64,000 bases of DNA, taken from the NCBI GenBank assembly GCA_963830485.1, contig CAWHNE010000001.1:62001-126000 (forward strand), in the 5' to 3' direction. A program made the position numbers and the translations under genes. Within the stretch, counting starts at the first letter, position 1. Every line of letters starts with the position of its first letter. Below, piece after piece: positions 18,033-24,643 of this stretch. Under the pieces are notes generated by a model that had not been told where the DNA came from, ran no database searches, and was given only the letters and a program-made list of their open reading frames with translations. This DNA is from CAIWHR01 sp963830485. Its GTDB lineage: Bacteria > Pseudomonadota > Gammaproteobacteria > Burkholderiales > Casimicrobiaceae.

Positions 18033-18362
18033 ATGAACCCAACATTGTTCGAGATCGGCGTGGCCGCAGTCATGGTGGCAGTGAGCCTTGGTCTCATCGT
18101 ATGGTTTTCAAGATACCTGGCGGCTGCCTCGCGGAGGCGCATGATGCATATGCTGGCACGTGTCGGCGTGGACCCGGAAGTTAGCAAGCATGGTGACACT
18201 CAGGCCATCATAAAGGACATGCAAAGCCGGTGCGTCAGATGCCGGTCCGAGGGCTTGTGCGACAGGTGGCTCGCCGGAAAAGTCGAAGGCGACCATAGCT
18301 TCTGCCCCAACGCTCAGATATTTCGCACATTGACTAAGAACGCCGGGCGCATCGCAGCCTAA
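18033..18362 (+). CDS. DUF6455-type small membrane protein with a Cys cluster
   Basis: A 109-residue protein with one N-terminal membrane segment (about residues 7-27) and a soluble C-terminal domain. That domain holds Cys67, Cys70, Cys76 and Cys91 in CVRC, LCDRWL and FCPNA. The pattern RMMHMLARVGVDP followed by these cysteines fits DUF6455, whose function is unknown; the cysteines could bind metal or form disulfides. The ATG has an aggagagcc site. It stands alone on the plus strand, with a GC-rich stem-loop at 18375-18395 right after the stop. Confidence 0.75.
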   Translation: MNPTLFEIGVAAVMVAVSLGLIVWFSRYLAAASRRRMMHMLARVGVDPEVSKHGDTQAIIKDMQSRCVRCRSEGLCDRWLAGKVEGDHSFCPNAQIFRTLTKNAGRIAA

Positions 18363-18681
18363 TCATCCTCAGGCGCCGGCGCGATTGCCGCCGGCCCGGA
18401 TTGAGCACGTCCGGATGCGCGATGCCGCGCAACGCAGCCTGCTGGCTGTGCAGTCCACAGTTGCATATCGCTCGTTTGCTCTTGGCCGAACTCGCCCATG
18501 ATGCGGCGCGACGGAATGTCCGCAGTCGCGGCGACGCAGCCTTTCGGTTACGTCGGGCGTATGTCCGGGAAGGGTCGACTGCCGCTTTTAAGGGCGTGGA
18601 AATGGACTCCCTCGGGCCCATCTCTTGGCGAACTCGGGGATGGGTCCGAACCTCGAACCGGTGTGGATCGAACGAAGAACC
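18363..18681. other. Intergenic stretch after the DUF6455 gene
   Basis: It holds a 7-bp GC-rich stem-loop at 18375-18395 (no T-run) and otherwise nothing I can support. The plus-strand frames here read through the antitoxin gene in the wrong direction. Confidence 0.4.
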
Positions 18682-19050
18682 TCAGACGACTTCGGCGGTG
18701 TGTCGTTTGCCGATGCGTGGTCCTTTGGCGGAATGCTTCTGTCGGCCTCGAGGTTCCGCAATCTGCTCGATGATCACCGGTGGACGATTGGGAAACTTGG
18801 CGACGAGGTTGAGCTTCCCACCCATCGCTTCGACATAGCGTTTGAGGGTTGAAAGCAGCATGTCGCTTCGCTGCTCCAGGCGAGAGATCGTGTCCTGTCC
18901 CACGCCGAGGGCGGCCGCAAGCTCCTCCTGCGTCCGCTCGACGGCATGACGCAGGTCTTTGAGGGTCGCGAGTTCCGCCGCCCGTTGTTGCACCTTCGCG
19001 CGGCGCTTGGCGGGCAGCTTGGCGAGCACTTGTTCAAGATTTCTTGGCAT
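18682..19050 (-). CDS. Antitoxin with XRE-type helix-turn-helix (HigA-like), module 1
   Basis: A 122-residue DNA-binding protein. The XRE helix-turn-helix covers about residues 34-75 (ERTQEELAAALGVGQDTISR, then LEQRSDMLLSTLKRYVEAMG). Such antitoxins neutralise the toxin and repress the shared promoter. The ATG at 19050 lies inside the end of the toxin gene (17-bp overlap), so translation is coupled. The C-terminal tail beyond residue 90 is basic and Pro/Arg-rich, longer than usual. It is the second gene of a toxin-first pair, as in HigBA. Confidence 0.88.
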   Translation of the reverse strand: MPRNLEQVLAKLPAKRRAKVQQRAAELATLKDLRHAVERTQEELAAALGVGQDTISRLEQRSDMLLSTLKRYVEAMGGKLNLVAKFPNRPPVIIEQIAEPRGRQKHSAKGPRIGKRHTAEVV

Positions 19051-19426
19051 GTCGTCTTTCCTTTCGTGCAGCAGCGGCTGCCACCGAGGCCAAATGCCTG
19101 TCGAAGCGGGCGTCGGCGAGACCGATGAGCCGTTTGTAAAACCGTTTCTGGTCGACACCGCCCTTGTCCCCGCCCACGAGAAGGATCGCTTGCCGATTCG
19201 GGTCGAAGGCGAAGGCCACGCGCCATACCTCGCCCTGCCACCCCAATCGCAGTTCCTTCATGTTGGCGTGCTTCGATCCATTCAGTGTGTCGACGGTGGG
19301 GCGTCCGAGACTTGGCCCAAACCGGCTCAGCAACAGGGCATGGGCGAGAAGCTCATCCTGCAAGCCCTTGGCGAGGGTCTGAAACTCGCGGTCGAACTCG
19401 TCGTGGAAAAGTACCGTCCAGTTCAC
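19034..19426 (-). CDS. Toxin of the HigB/Gp49-like (RelE superfamily) group, module 1
   Basis: A 130-residue protein from the GTG at 19426. It matches phage-derived Gp49-like HigB toxins, ribosome-dependent mRNA nucleases: KELRLGWQGEVWRVAFAFDP, then ILLVGGDKGG and RFYKRLIGLADARF. An ATG at 19468 in the same frame overlaps the predicted -35 box, so the GTG is preferred. It would lie at or next to the transcription start, without a ribosome site. The antitoxin gene overlaps its 3' end. A basic Ala/Lys-rich C-terminal tail is slightly longer than usual. Confidence 0.88.
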   Translation of the reverse strand: MNWTVLFHDEFDREFQTLAKGLQDELLAHALLLSRFGPSLGRPTVDTLNGSKHANMKELRLGWQGEVWRVAFAFDPNRQAILLVGGDKGGVDQKRFYKRLIGLADARFDRHLASVAAAAARKERRHAKKS

Positions 19427-19471
19427 CGTGGGTATTATGGATGTAAAGCCATATGGACGCAAGACCATATG
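19427..19471 (-). promoter_or_regulatory. Promoter and probable operator of toxin-antitoxin module 1
   Basis: On the minus strand: -35 TTGCGT (19462-19457), a 17-nt spacer, -10 CATAAT (19439-19434), then 7 nt to the GTG. ccatatgg (19449-19456) and ccatatgc (19464-19471) form a 15-bp-spaced repeat that the antitoxin could bind. This is inferred from sequence only. Confidence 0.5.
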
Positions 19472-19558
19472 CGGACGACCTCATCGGCGCCATGCCAACG
19501 TCGAGCTGGCGGGAAAATTTCAGCTCGAAAGGTGATCGCCAACCGGGCTTGTGTCGGG

Positions 19559-19637
19559 GCCGGATTGGCTGTGCCGCAATTGTGCCTTGGTGAGACTGGA
19601 AAGCGAGTTGGCAAGCGTGGCAAGCTATTGATTTATC
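19559..19637 (+). repeat. Imperfect direct repeat A (79 nt)
   Basis: It begins gccggattggctgtgccgca. Copy B is at 20692-20770. The two agree at about four fifths of the first 40 positions and again around ttggcaagcg, and both end near gatt-a-atc. They flank module 2 and the tRNA remnant. Confidence 0.55.
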
Positions 19638-19662
19638 ATGTACTTATGAAGGCCGAAACAGC

Positions 19663-19744
19663 CTCATAACCCGAAGGTCGAAGGTTCAAATCCTTCCCCC
19701 GCAACCCCACATATGACGGCCGTCGGGCGACCCCCGGCGGCCGT
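19663..19744 (+). repeat. tRNA-fMet 3'-half remnant 2 with terminator-like hairpin
   Basis: 19663-19706 runs from the CAT anticodon loop (ctcataa) through the 3' anticodon stem and an intact T-arm (gaagg ttcaaat ccttc) to ccccgcaacc, the acceptor end of initiator tRNA. The 5' half is absent, and the final CCA is altered. A strong stem with cggccg arms follows at 19716-19744, then tgcttt. This is the typical length kept at a phage or island attachment site. Confidence 0.75.
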
Positions 19745-19881
19745 TGCTTTACCGAGGTTCGTCCCGTTCGCGACCGCCAGCTCGAACAAGGCGATCGGGG
19801 TTCGGGACGCGCGCTTCCAAATAGTCGCCCCTCGCCGAGGTGTTCCGGTTGCAGAACCGCACGATGAGGCCGCTTTGCCGC

Positions 19882-19916
19882 TTGCGTTTATGCCCAATCT
19901 GACATATATTGCCTAG
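19882..19916 (+). promoter_or_regulatory. Promoter of toxin-antitoxin module 2
   Basis: -35 TTGCGT at 19882-19887, a 17-nt spacer, -10 TATATT at 19905-19910, then 6 nt to the GTG start at 19917. It has the same -35, spacer length and start-codon distance as module 1. Confidence 0.55.
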
Positions 19917-20255
19917 GTGGCCGCCATAGACAAGCCGCTTGTGTGGCTACGGGGCGAGGTAAAGACGCCACCTTTCTCGCAAGTTGCGCGTGTCGAGGCG
20001 GGCGTATCGCTGCGGCAGCTGCAGGGCGGTGCCAAGCTCGGGCTGCCGCATTCGCGACCGATGCGTGGAATCGGTGCTCGTTGCCATGAATTGCGCATCG
20101 TGGACGAAAGCGCGACATGGCGGATCATCTATCGCCTCGATGAGGACGCTGTCGTAATCGTCGACATTTTCAGCAAGAGGACGCGTCAGACGCCTGAGCA
20201 AGTGATCGCGGACTGCCGGCGCCGGCTGCGTCAGTACGATGAGCTGACGCGATAA
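19917..20255 (+). CDS. Toxin of the HigB/Gp49-like group, module 2
   Basis: A 112-residue protein of the phage-derived Gp49-like toxin family. Its core is RGIGARCHELRIVDESATWR, then IIYRLDEDAVVIVDIFSKR with the basic and aromatic residues these mRNA nucleases use. The C-terminal helix is QVIADCRRRLRQYDEL. It starts with GTG at 19917, at or next to the predicted transcription start, with no ribosome site. The antitoxin follows after 21 bp. It is a different subgroup from the toxin of module 1, so the two modules are not recent duplicates. Confidence 0.88.
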   Translation: MAAIDKPLVWLRGEVKTPPFSQVARVEAGVSLRQLQGGAKLGLPHSRPMRGIGARCHELRIVDESATWRIIYRLDEDAVVIVDIFSKRTRQTPEQVIADCRRRLRQYDELTR

Positions 20256-20276
20256 TCAACCGAATTTGGAGCAAGC

Positions 20277-20609
20277 ATGGACAAGCGGAAACGCGCAAAA
20301 CTCAGGGCCGCCGGCTGGACTGTCGGCACGCCGCGCGAGCTTCTTAGGCTGTCCGACGAAGATGCCGCTTTTGTCGAGTTCAAGCTCGCTCTTAGCAAGA
20401 CTCTACAATCGTTGCGTGCGGCCAAGGAGTTGTCGCAAGTTGACGTTGCAAAGCGACTGCGATCTAGTCAGTCGCGCGTGGCCAAGATGGAGGCTTCCGA
20501 TCCCAGTGTGTCAGTCGACCTTCTCGTCAAGTCGTTATTCAGGCTTGGGGCGCAACCTGGCGACATTGCCAAAGCGCTGCGTCCGCGCCGGAGGGTCCCG
20601 GCTAGCTGA
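20277..20609 (+). CDS. Antitoxin with XRE-type helix-turn-helix, module 2
   Basis: A 110-residue DNA-binding antitoxin. The helix-turn-helix is at about residues 45-85 (LRAAKELSQVDVAKRLRSSQ, then SRVAKMEASDPSVSVDLLVK). The N-terminal part contains AGWTVGTPRELLRLSDED, common to antitoxins of this group. A tttggagc site precedes the ATG. The gene follows its toxin at a 21-bp distance and would be on the same transcript. It should repress the promoter at 19882 by analogy. Confidence 0.88.
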   Translation: MDKRKRAKLRAAGWTVGTPRELLRLSDEDAAFVEFKLALSKTLQSLRAAKELSQVDVAKRLRSSQSRVAKMEASDPSVSVDLLVKSLFRLGAQPGDIAKALRPRRRVPAS

Positions 20610-20691
20610 CATCGCCAGCGACTGCTTTGCGTCGAACCTGGGACGAATCGAAGATGCAACCTACTCGACCTTTCCGTTCGAATGTGGCTTC

Positions 20692-20770
20692 GCCGGATTG
20701 ACTGTGCCGTAGTTGTGACTGGATGAGCCGGTTTGGGGATTGGCAAGCGCTGCAAGTAGCTGATTAAATC
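20692..20770 (+). repeat. Imperfect direct repeat B (79 nt)
   Basis: The partner of 19559-19637, in the same orientation. Together they bracket about 1.05 kb holding the tRNA remnant and toxin-antitoxin module 2. Confidence 0.55.
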
Positions 20771-20834
20771 GGCCAACAGCCGCTCGGTACCGCGAGCAAC
20801 GCAGCGGTCGGGCTTTCTGACGGCAATCCGAGGG

Positions 20835-20935
20835 GACGGGATTCCCGGGGCCGCATTTCGGCGTTGCTCGTCGCTTGTTTGGTCCCGCCAAACGGCGCTC
20901 CTCGCGCCTGGAACTGCGGCCCCGGGAATCCCGTC
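20835..20935. repeat. Perfect 21-bp inverted repeat with 59-bp centre
   Basis: The left arm 20835-20855 and right arm 20915-20935 are exact reverse complements (gacgggattcccggggccgc plus one base). The centre is partly self-complementary but not perfectly so. There is no reading frame inside. It resembles a small non-coding mobile repeat or a large RNA hairpin. Confidence 0.6.
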
Positions 20936-21157
20936 GCACCCGTGGATGATTGTGAGATAGGTTCTAGTGTGTTGCACCGATCAGTTGAATCCGCAGCCAA
21001 CTCCTGCCGTTCAAGCTCGCCACGTCAGTTTCCCGTGAGCAGCCATTGACGAGGTGACTTGCGCCTGGCGATCCCGCGCGGCCTTCGCCGCCGACGCCGG
21101 AAGTGATGGCGGGGTTCGCGGCGCGCCAGCGCCACAAGCACACGCGGTACCGCGGGG

Positions 21158-22615
21158 CTAGTCGATCTCGGCGGTGGTGCCGGGCGCCGGCGTGAAGCCC
21201 AGGTCGCCGCGGGCGAGCGCCTTCTCGCGGCCACCGAATTGCGCGAGCAGCTCGGCCTGTCGCCGCTTTGCGCGCGCGTCGGTCGCTTCCGGATCGAGCG
21301 CCGCGCGCAGCAGCCGTTCGCCTTCGGCGAGCGTGGCGGCGAACCGCGGGTCGCTGGCAATGTCGATCAGCTCTTCGGGATCAGCATCGAGGTCGAAGAG
21401 CTGCGACGGTGCACCGACGTAGTGGCAGTACTTCCACTTGCCGAAGCGCAGCATGAAGGCGCCCGCGAGGGAGCCGATCGCGTGGTACTCGGCAATGACC
21501 GGCCGCAGCGAGATCTCGCCGGTCGCCAGCGCGAACAACGACGCGCCGGGCAGCGCGCGGCCGCCGACGCGCGGCGGCAGGCCGACCGCTTCGAGGATCG
21601 TCGGCGCGCAGTCGATGTGCGACACCGGCGCGGCGACGACGCGGCCAGCCGGAACGTCGGGGCCGGCCACGATCAGCGGCACGCCGGCGCTTTCCTCGTA
21701 CAGCGTGGACTTGCCCCACAAGCCGCGCGCACCGACGTTGTCGCCGTGGTCGCTCGTGTAGATCACGCGCGTGTCCTGCACTAGGCCCGCGTCGCGCAGC
21801 GCGCGCAGCACGTAGCCTACGTTCTCGTCCATCGCCGACACGAGGCCGGCATACCCGGCAATCGCCCGCTTGACATCGGCCTCGGACGCGAAGTGTGGAT
21901 CGTAGTCGACCGTGTGCGCGTAGGTGTCGAGAAACGGATGATGCGGGCGCGCGTCTTTCGCGTACTGCTTGGGCATCGGCAGGTCCTGCTGCCAGTAGCG
22001 GTAGAACCACTGCGGCGGCGCGGTGAGCGGAAAATGCGGGCACGCGAACGACACGAACAACACCCACGGTCGGTCACGCCACTTCGGCGCCTCCTCGTGC
22101 AGCCAGATCTGCGCGCGCGCCGCGATGTCGCGGTCGTACACGGTGTAAGCCGACTCACCGGGGCCGGCGCGCTTGGCCATCTTGTCGCCGCCCTTGCGCT
22201 TCGGGATGTTCTCGCGGACCAAGCCCTTCACGTCGCCGATGCCGTCGACGATGTGCATCGGCACGATCTCTTCGGAGAAGCCGTGGTCGTCGCCCGGACG
22301 GCCGCGGAAATGCAGCTTGCCGATCGAGACGACGCGATGCCCGGCGTCGCGCAGTGCGTGGTGCCAGCTCGGGATCGCGCCTTCGTAGCCGTCGGCGTTG
22401 TCCCAGTAGCCGATGTCGTGCACGTAGCGGCCGACGGCGAATGCCGCCCGCGCCGGTACGCAGATCGGGGAGGTCGTGTACGCTGCCGTGAAGCGCGTGC
22501 CGCGGGCGGCAAGCGTATCGAGGTTGGGCGTGGCGATGAACGAATGGCCGGCGGCCCCGAGAAATTTCGGATTGTGCTCGTCGGACATGAGCACGAGCAT
22601 GTTGGTGGCGCGCAT
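21158..22615 (-). CDS. Sulfatase (choline-sulfatase-like)
   Basis: A 485-residue formylglycine sulfatase. Metal-binding Asp12 is in LMSDEHNPKFLG, and the signature CVPARAAFAVG is at 52-62 with Cys52 as the residue to be modified. VVSIGKLHFRG and IYTSDHGDNVGARGLWGKST supply further active-site residues. The SDEHNPKFLGAAGH form and length fit the choline-sulfatase-like branch, but the substrate is not certain. There is no signal peptide, so it is probably cytosolic. It is divergent from a Bug receptor, with 97 bp between them, the second sulfatase/Bug pair in the window. Confidence 0.9.
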   Translation of the reverse strand: MRATNMLVLMSDEHNPKFLGAAGHSFIATPNLDTLAARGTRFTAAYTTSPICVPARAAFAVGRYVHDIGYWDNADGYEGAIPSWHHALRDAGHRVVSIGKLHFRGRPGDDHGFSEEIVPMHIVDGIGDVKGLVRENIPKRKGGDKMAKRAGPGESAYTVYDRDIAARAQIWLHEEAPKWRDRPWVLFVSFACPHFPLTAPPQWFYRYWQQDLPMPKQYAKDARPHHPFLDTYAHTVDYDPHFASEADVKRAIAGYAGLVSAMDENVGYVLRALRDAGLVQDTRVIYTSDHGDNVGARGLWGKSTLYEESAGVPLIVAGPDVPAGRVVAAPVSHIDCAPTILEAVGLPPRVGGRALPGASLFALATGEISLRPVIAEYHAIGSLAGAFMLRFGKWKYCHYVGAPSQLFDLDADPEELIDIASDPRFAATLAEGERLLRAALDPEATDARAKRRQAELLAQFGGREKALARGDLGFTPAPGTTAEID

Positions 22616-22712
22616 GCGGGAAAGTATCGCACAGCGGCCCGCGCTGGACACCGCCGGTGCGCGGGGGTAACGTTGGCGGCTGCGACGCCGCGAGTGCGTC
22701 CAAGGAGGAACC

Positions 22713-23684
22713 ATGAAGCGCCTGAACCGCACGGTCCTGCTGCTCGTGGTGTCCGCGCTCTGCGCGCTGGGTGTGAGCGCGCAGACGTATCCGAACCGTC
22801 CGATCAAGCTGATCGTCGCCGATTCCGCCGGTGGCGCGCCCGACCAACTCGGGCGCCTCGTCACGGAGAAGCTTTCGAACAACGTTGGCCAGCCGGTCGT
22901 CGTCGACAACCGCCCCGGCGCGGGCGGCGTGCTGGGCGCCGAACTCGTCGCGAAGTCGGCGCCCGACGGCTACACGCTGCTGCTGACGACGACGGCCATC
23001 TACGCGATCCTGCCCAACCTGCGCAAGAACCTGCCATACGATCCGGTCAGGGATTTCGTGCCGATCACACGCATCGCGACCGCGTCGAACGTCCTCGTCG
23101 TGAACAACGAACTTCCGGCGAAAAACATCGCCCAGCTGGTCAAGCTCGCGAAGGAGAAGCCCGGCGCGCTCAACTACGCGTCGGCCGGCGTGGGCACGCC
23201 GGCGCATCTGGCCGGCGAGATGCTGAACCTGCTGGCCGACATCAAGGTCGTGCACGTTCCGTACAAAGGTGCGGCGCCGGCGCTGACGGACGTCATCGCC
23301 GGCAACGCGCAGTACATCATTACCTCCCCCATCGCCGCGGGCGCGCACATGAACGGCGGCCGTGTGCGCGCGCTGGCGACCACCGGCACCGAGCGCAACC
23401 CAGGCCTGCCCGACCTGCCGACGATCGCCGAGACGGTTCCCGGCTACGAGATCACGCAGACGTGGGGCATCGTGGTGCCGGCGGGCACGCCGCCGGAGAT
23501 CGTGAACAAGCTGAGCGCCGAGATCGTGAAGGTGATGAACCAGCCCGACGTGAAGGAGAAGGTGCTGGCGACCGGCGCGACGCCGGTCGGCGATTCGCCC
23601 GCCGAGTTCGAGGCGTTCATGGCGAAGGAGCGGCAGCGGTTGGGCGACGTCATAGCCAAGCGCGGCATCGTTCTCACCGACTGA
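22713..23684 (+). CDS. Bug-family tripartite tricarboxylate transporter receptor
   Basis: A 323-residue periplasmic binding protein. The signal peptide covers about residues 1-23 (TVLLLVVSALCALGVSAQ). The mature part starts YPNRPIKLIVADSAGGAPD, and the family motifs NRPGAGG, DGYT and HVPYKGAAPA are present. The ATG has a textbook aaggagg site. The divergent sulfatase suggests uptake of a sulfated compound or of its desulfated acid, but this is inference from position only. No membrane subunits of a tripartite system are in the window. Confidence 0.92.
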   Translation: MKRLNRTVLLLVVSALCALGVSAQTYPNRPIKLIVADSAGGAPDQLGRLVTEKLSNNVGQPVVVDNRPGAGGVLGAELVAKSAPDGYTLLLTTTAIYAILPNLRKNLPYDPVRDFVPITRIATASNVLVVNNELPAKNIAQLVKLAKEKPGALNYASAGVGTPAHLAGEMLNLLADIKVVHVPYKGAAPALTDVIAGNAQYIITSPIAAGAHMNGGRVRALATTGTERNPGLPDLPTIAETVPGYEITQTWGIVVPAGTPPEIVNKLSAEIVKVMNQPDVKEKVLATGATPVGDSPAEFEAFMAKERQRLGDVIAKRGIVLTD

Positions 23685-23841
23685 CGACTGCATCGCTTCG
23701 TCGAGGGTTCGCCGTTTCCATGCGGCAAGCCACGCGCTACGCCTTGCTTCGCGTGCACCCCTTCATGCGGTCGCCCACACGGACTACAACTGCACCGCTA
23801 AGGCCTTGTTCTGTCTGTGTTGCTCGGACCATTTGCGCACC

Positions 23842-23884
23842 CCCGCAACCAAACAATCAAGGGCTTGCCGCGAGGCGAGCCCTT
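23842..23884 (+). repeat. tRNA-fMet 3'-end remnant 3 with hairpin
   Basis: cccgcaacca (acceptor end) is followed by the stem aagggcttgcc / ggcgagccctt at 23859-23884 and then tccttttgcg. The layout is close to remnant 1. It lies directly upstream of the small secreted protein gene. Confidence 0.6.
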
Positions 23885-23960
23885 TCCTTTTGCGTTTGAC
23901 GGGTTGCGTGAGGCGCGTAGCGTCGCTCCGTCAGGCTGAATACTTCCTTGGGGAACAGCC

Positions 23961-24380
23961 GTGAACAAGCTGTGCGTTGCGATCTTCGCCGCGGCATTCG
24001 TATTCGGTGCCGCGCCAGTGTTGGGCGACGATGGACCTTCGAATCCGGTGGGCGAGACCGACGCAACGAGCCCAAAGGCATCGCAATCGAATGCCCCACG
24101 GTCGCTGCCCTCGAAGGCCAACAAGCAGAAAGCCATTGATGCAGCGACGCGTGCATCGGAGCCGCCCCCCGGAGGGAGGGAGCTCGTGGGCGACTTCCCT
24201 CCGTACTACGGCAAGTCAGTGAAGCAGTGGCAAGAGGAGAAGAAGCGACGAACGGAGCGCGAATACGAACGCCTGGAAAAGTTGACACCGAAACAACAGG
24301 ATGAGGAGTCTACCGAGCGGAAGCGCCGACAACAGGAATGGCAAAGGATGAGGCCGCAAGAAGCGGGACCCACCAAGTAG
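23961..24380 (+). CDS. Small secreted protein with charged helical C-terminus
   Basis: A 139-residue protein. The signal peptide is residues 1-22 (IFAAAFVFGAAPVLG). A low-complexity linker with PVGETDA and APRSLPSKANKQKAIDA comes next, then GDFPPYYGKSV and a strongly charged helix from about residue 85 (KQWQEEKKRRTEREYERLEK, then KQQDEESTERKRRQ) that could form a coiled coil. It starts with GTG at 23961 after a ggggaac stretch. A shortened paralog lies at 15220. It sits between two tRNA-fMet remnants (23842 and 24471). The family is not recognised. Confidence 0.65.
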   Translation: MNKLCVAIFAAAFVFGAAPVLGDDGPSNPVGETDATSPKASQSNAPRSLPSKANKQKAIDAATRASEPPPGGRELVGDFPPYYGKSVKQWQEEKKRRTEREYERLEKLTPKQQDEESTERKRRQQEWQRMRPQEAGPTK

Positions 24381-24470
24381 GCGCGGTGCGACGATGTTAC
24401 GGGGCCGTTGCACCGCTAACGGTCAAGCAAACGCTTACCGGAGCGGGATTCGCAAGCACGAATAAGTCAC

Positions 24471-24529
24471 AAATCCACCCCCCGCAACCCCTTCGAGAAA
24501 CAAACGGCCGACATATCGTCGGCCGTTTG
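24471..24529 (+). repeat. tRNA-fMet 3'-end remnant 4 with perfect hairpin
   Basis: aaatccaccccccgcaacc keeps part of the T-loop and the acceptor end. It is followed by a perfect 12-bp stem (caaacggccgac / gtcggccgtttg, 24501-24529). Confidence 0.6.
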
Positions 24530-24583
24530 CATTTCGGCAGATGATCACTTTATCGGAGATGTTGCGGGCACCTGCAACCCGCA

Positions 24584-24618
24584 CGCCGCCGACGGCAATC
24601 AACAGCCTCTCGGCGGCG
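24584..24618. terminator. 9-bp stem-loop near the 3' end of the M23-like gene
   Basis: cgccgccga (24584-24592) pairs with tcggcggcg (24610-24618). It lies 26 bp past the stop of the minus-strand gene at 24644 and has no T-run. Confidence 0.35.
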
Positions 24619-24643
24619 TTGTCGCATCCGGCGCCTTCTGCGC

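Larger units (their letters stand above)
20610..21157. other. Intergenic stretch with two repeat structures
   Basis: No supported gene. It holds direct repeat B (20692-20770) and a 21-bp perfect inverted repeat (20835-20855 with 20915-20935). Confidence 0.5.

Noticed and set aside
19664..19897. Minus-strand reading frame ending in AGEGFEPSTFGL
   Set aside because: This is the well-known false protein obtained by translating the reverse strand of a tRNA 3' half. The DNA is the tRNA-fMet remnant, not a gene.
21893..23899. 668-residue plus-strand open frame
   Set aside because: It covers the sulfatase in antisense and the Bug receptor in the wrong frame, and has no family match.
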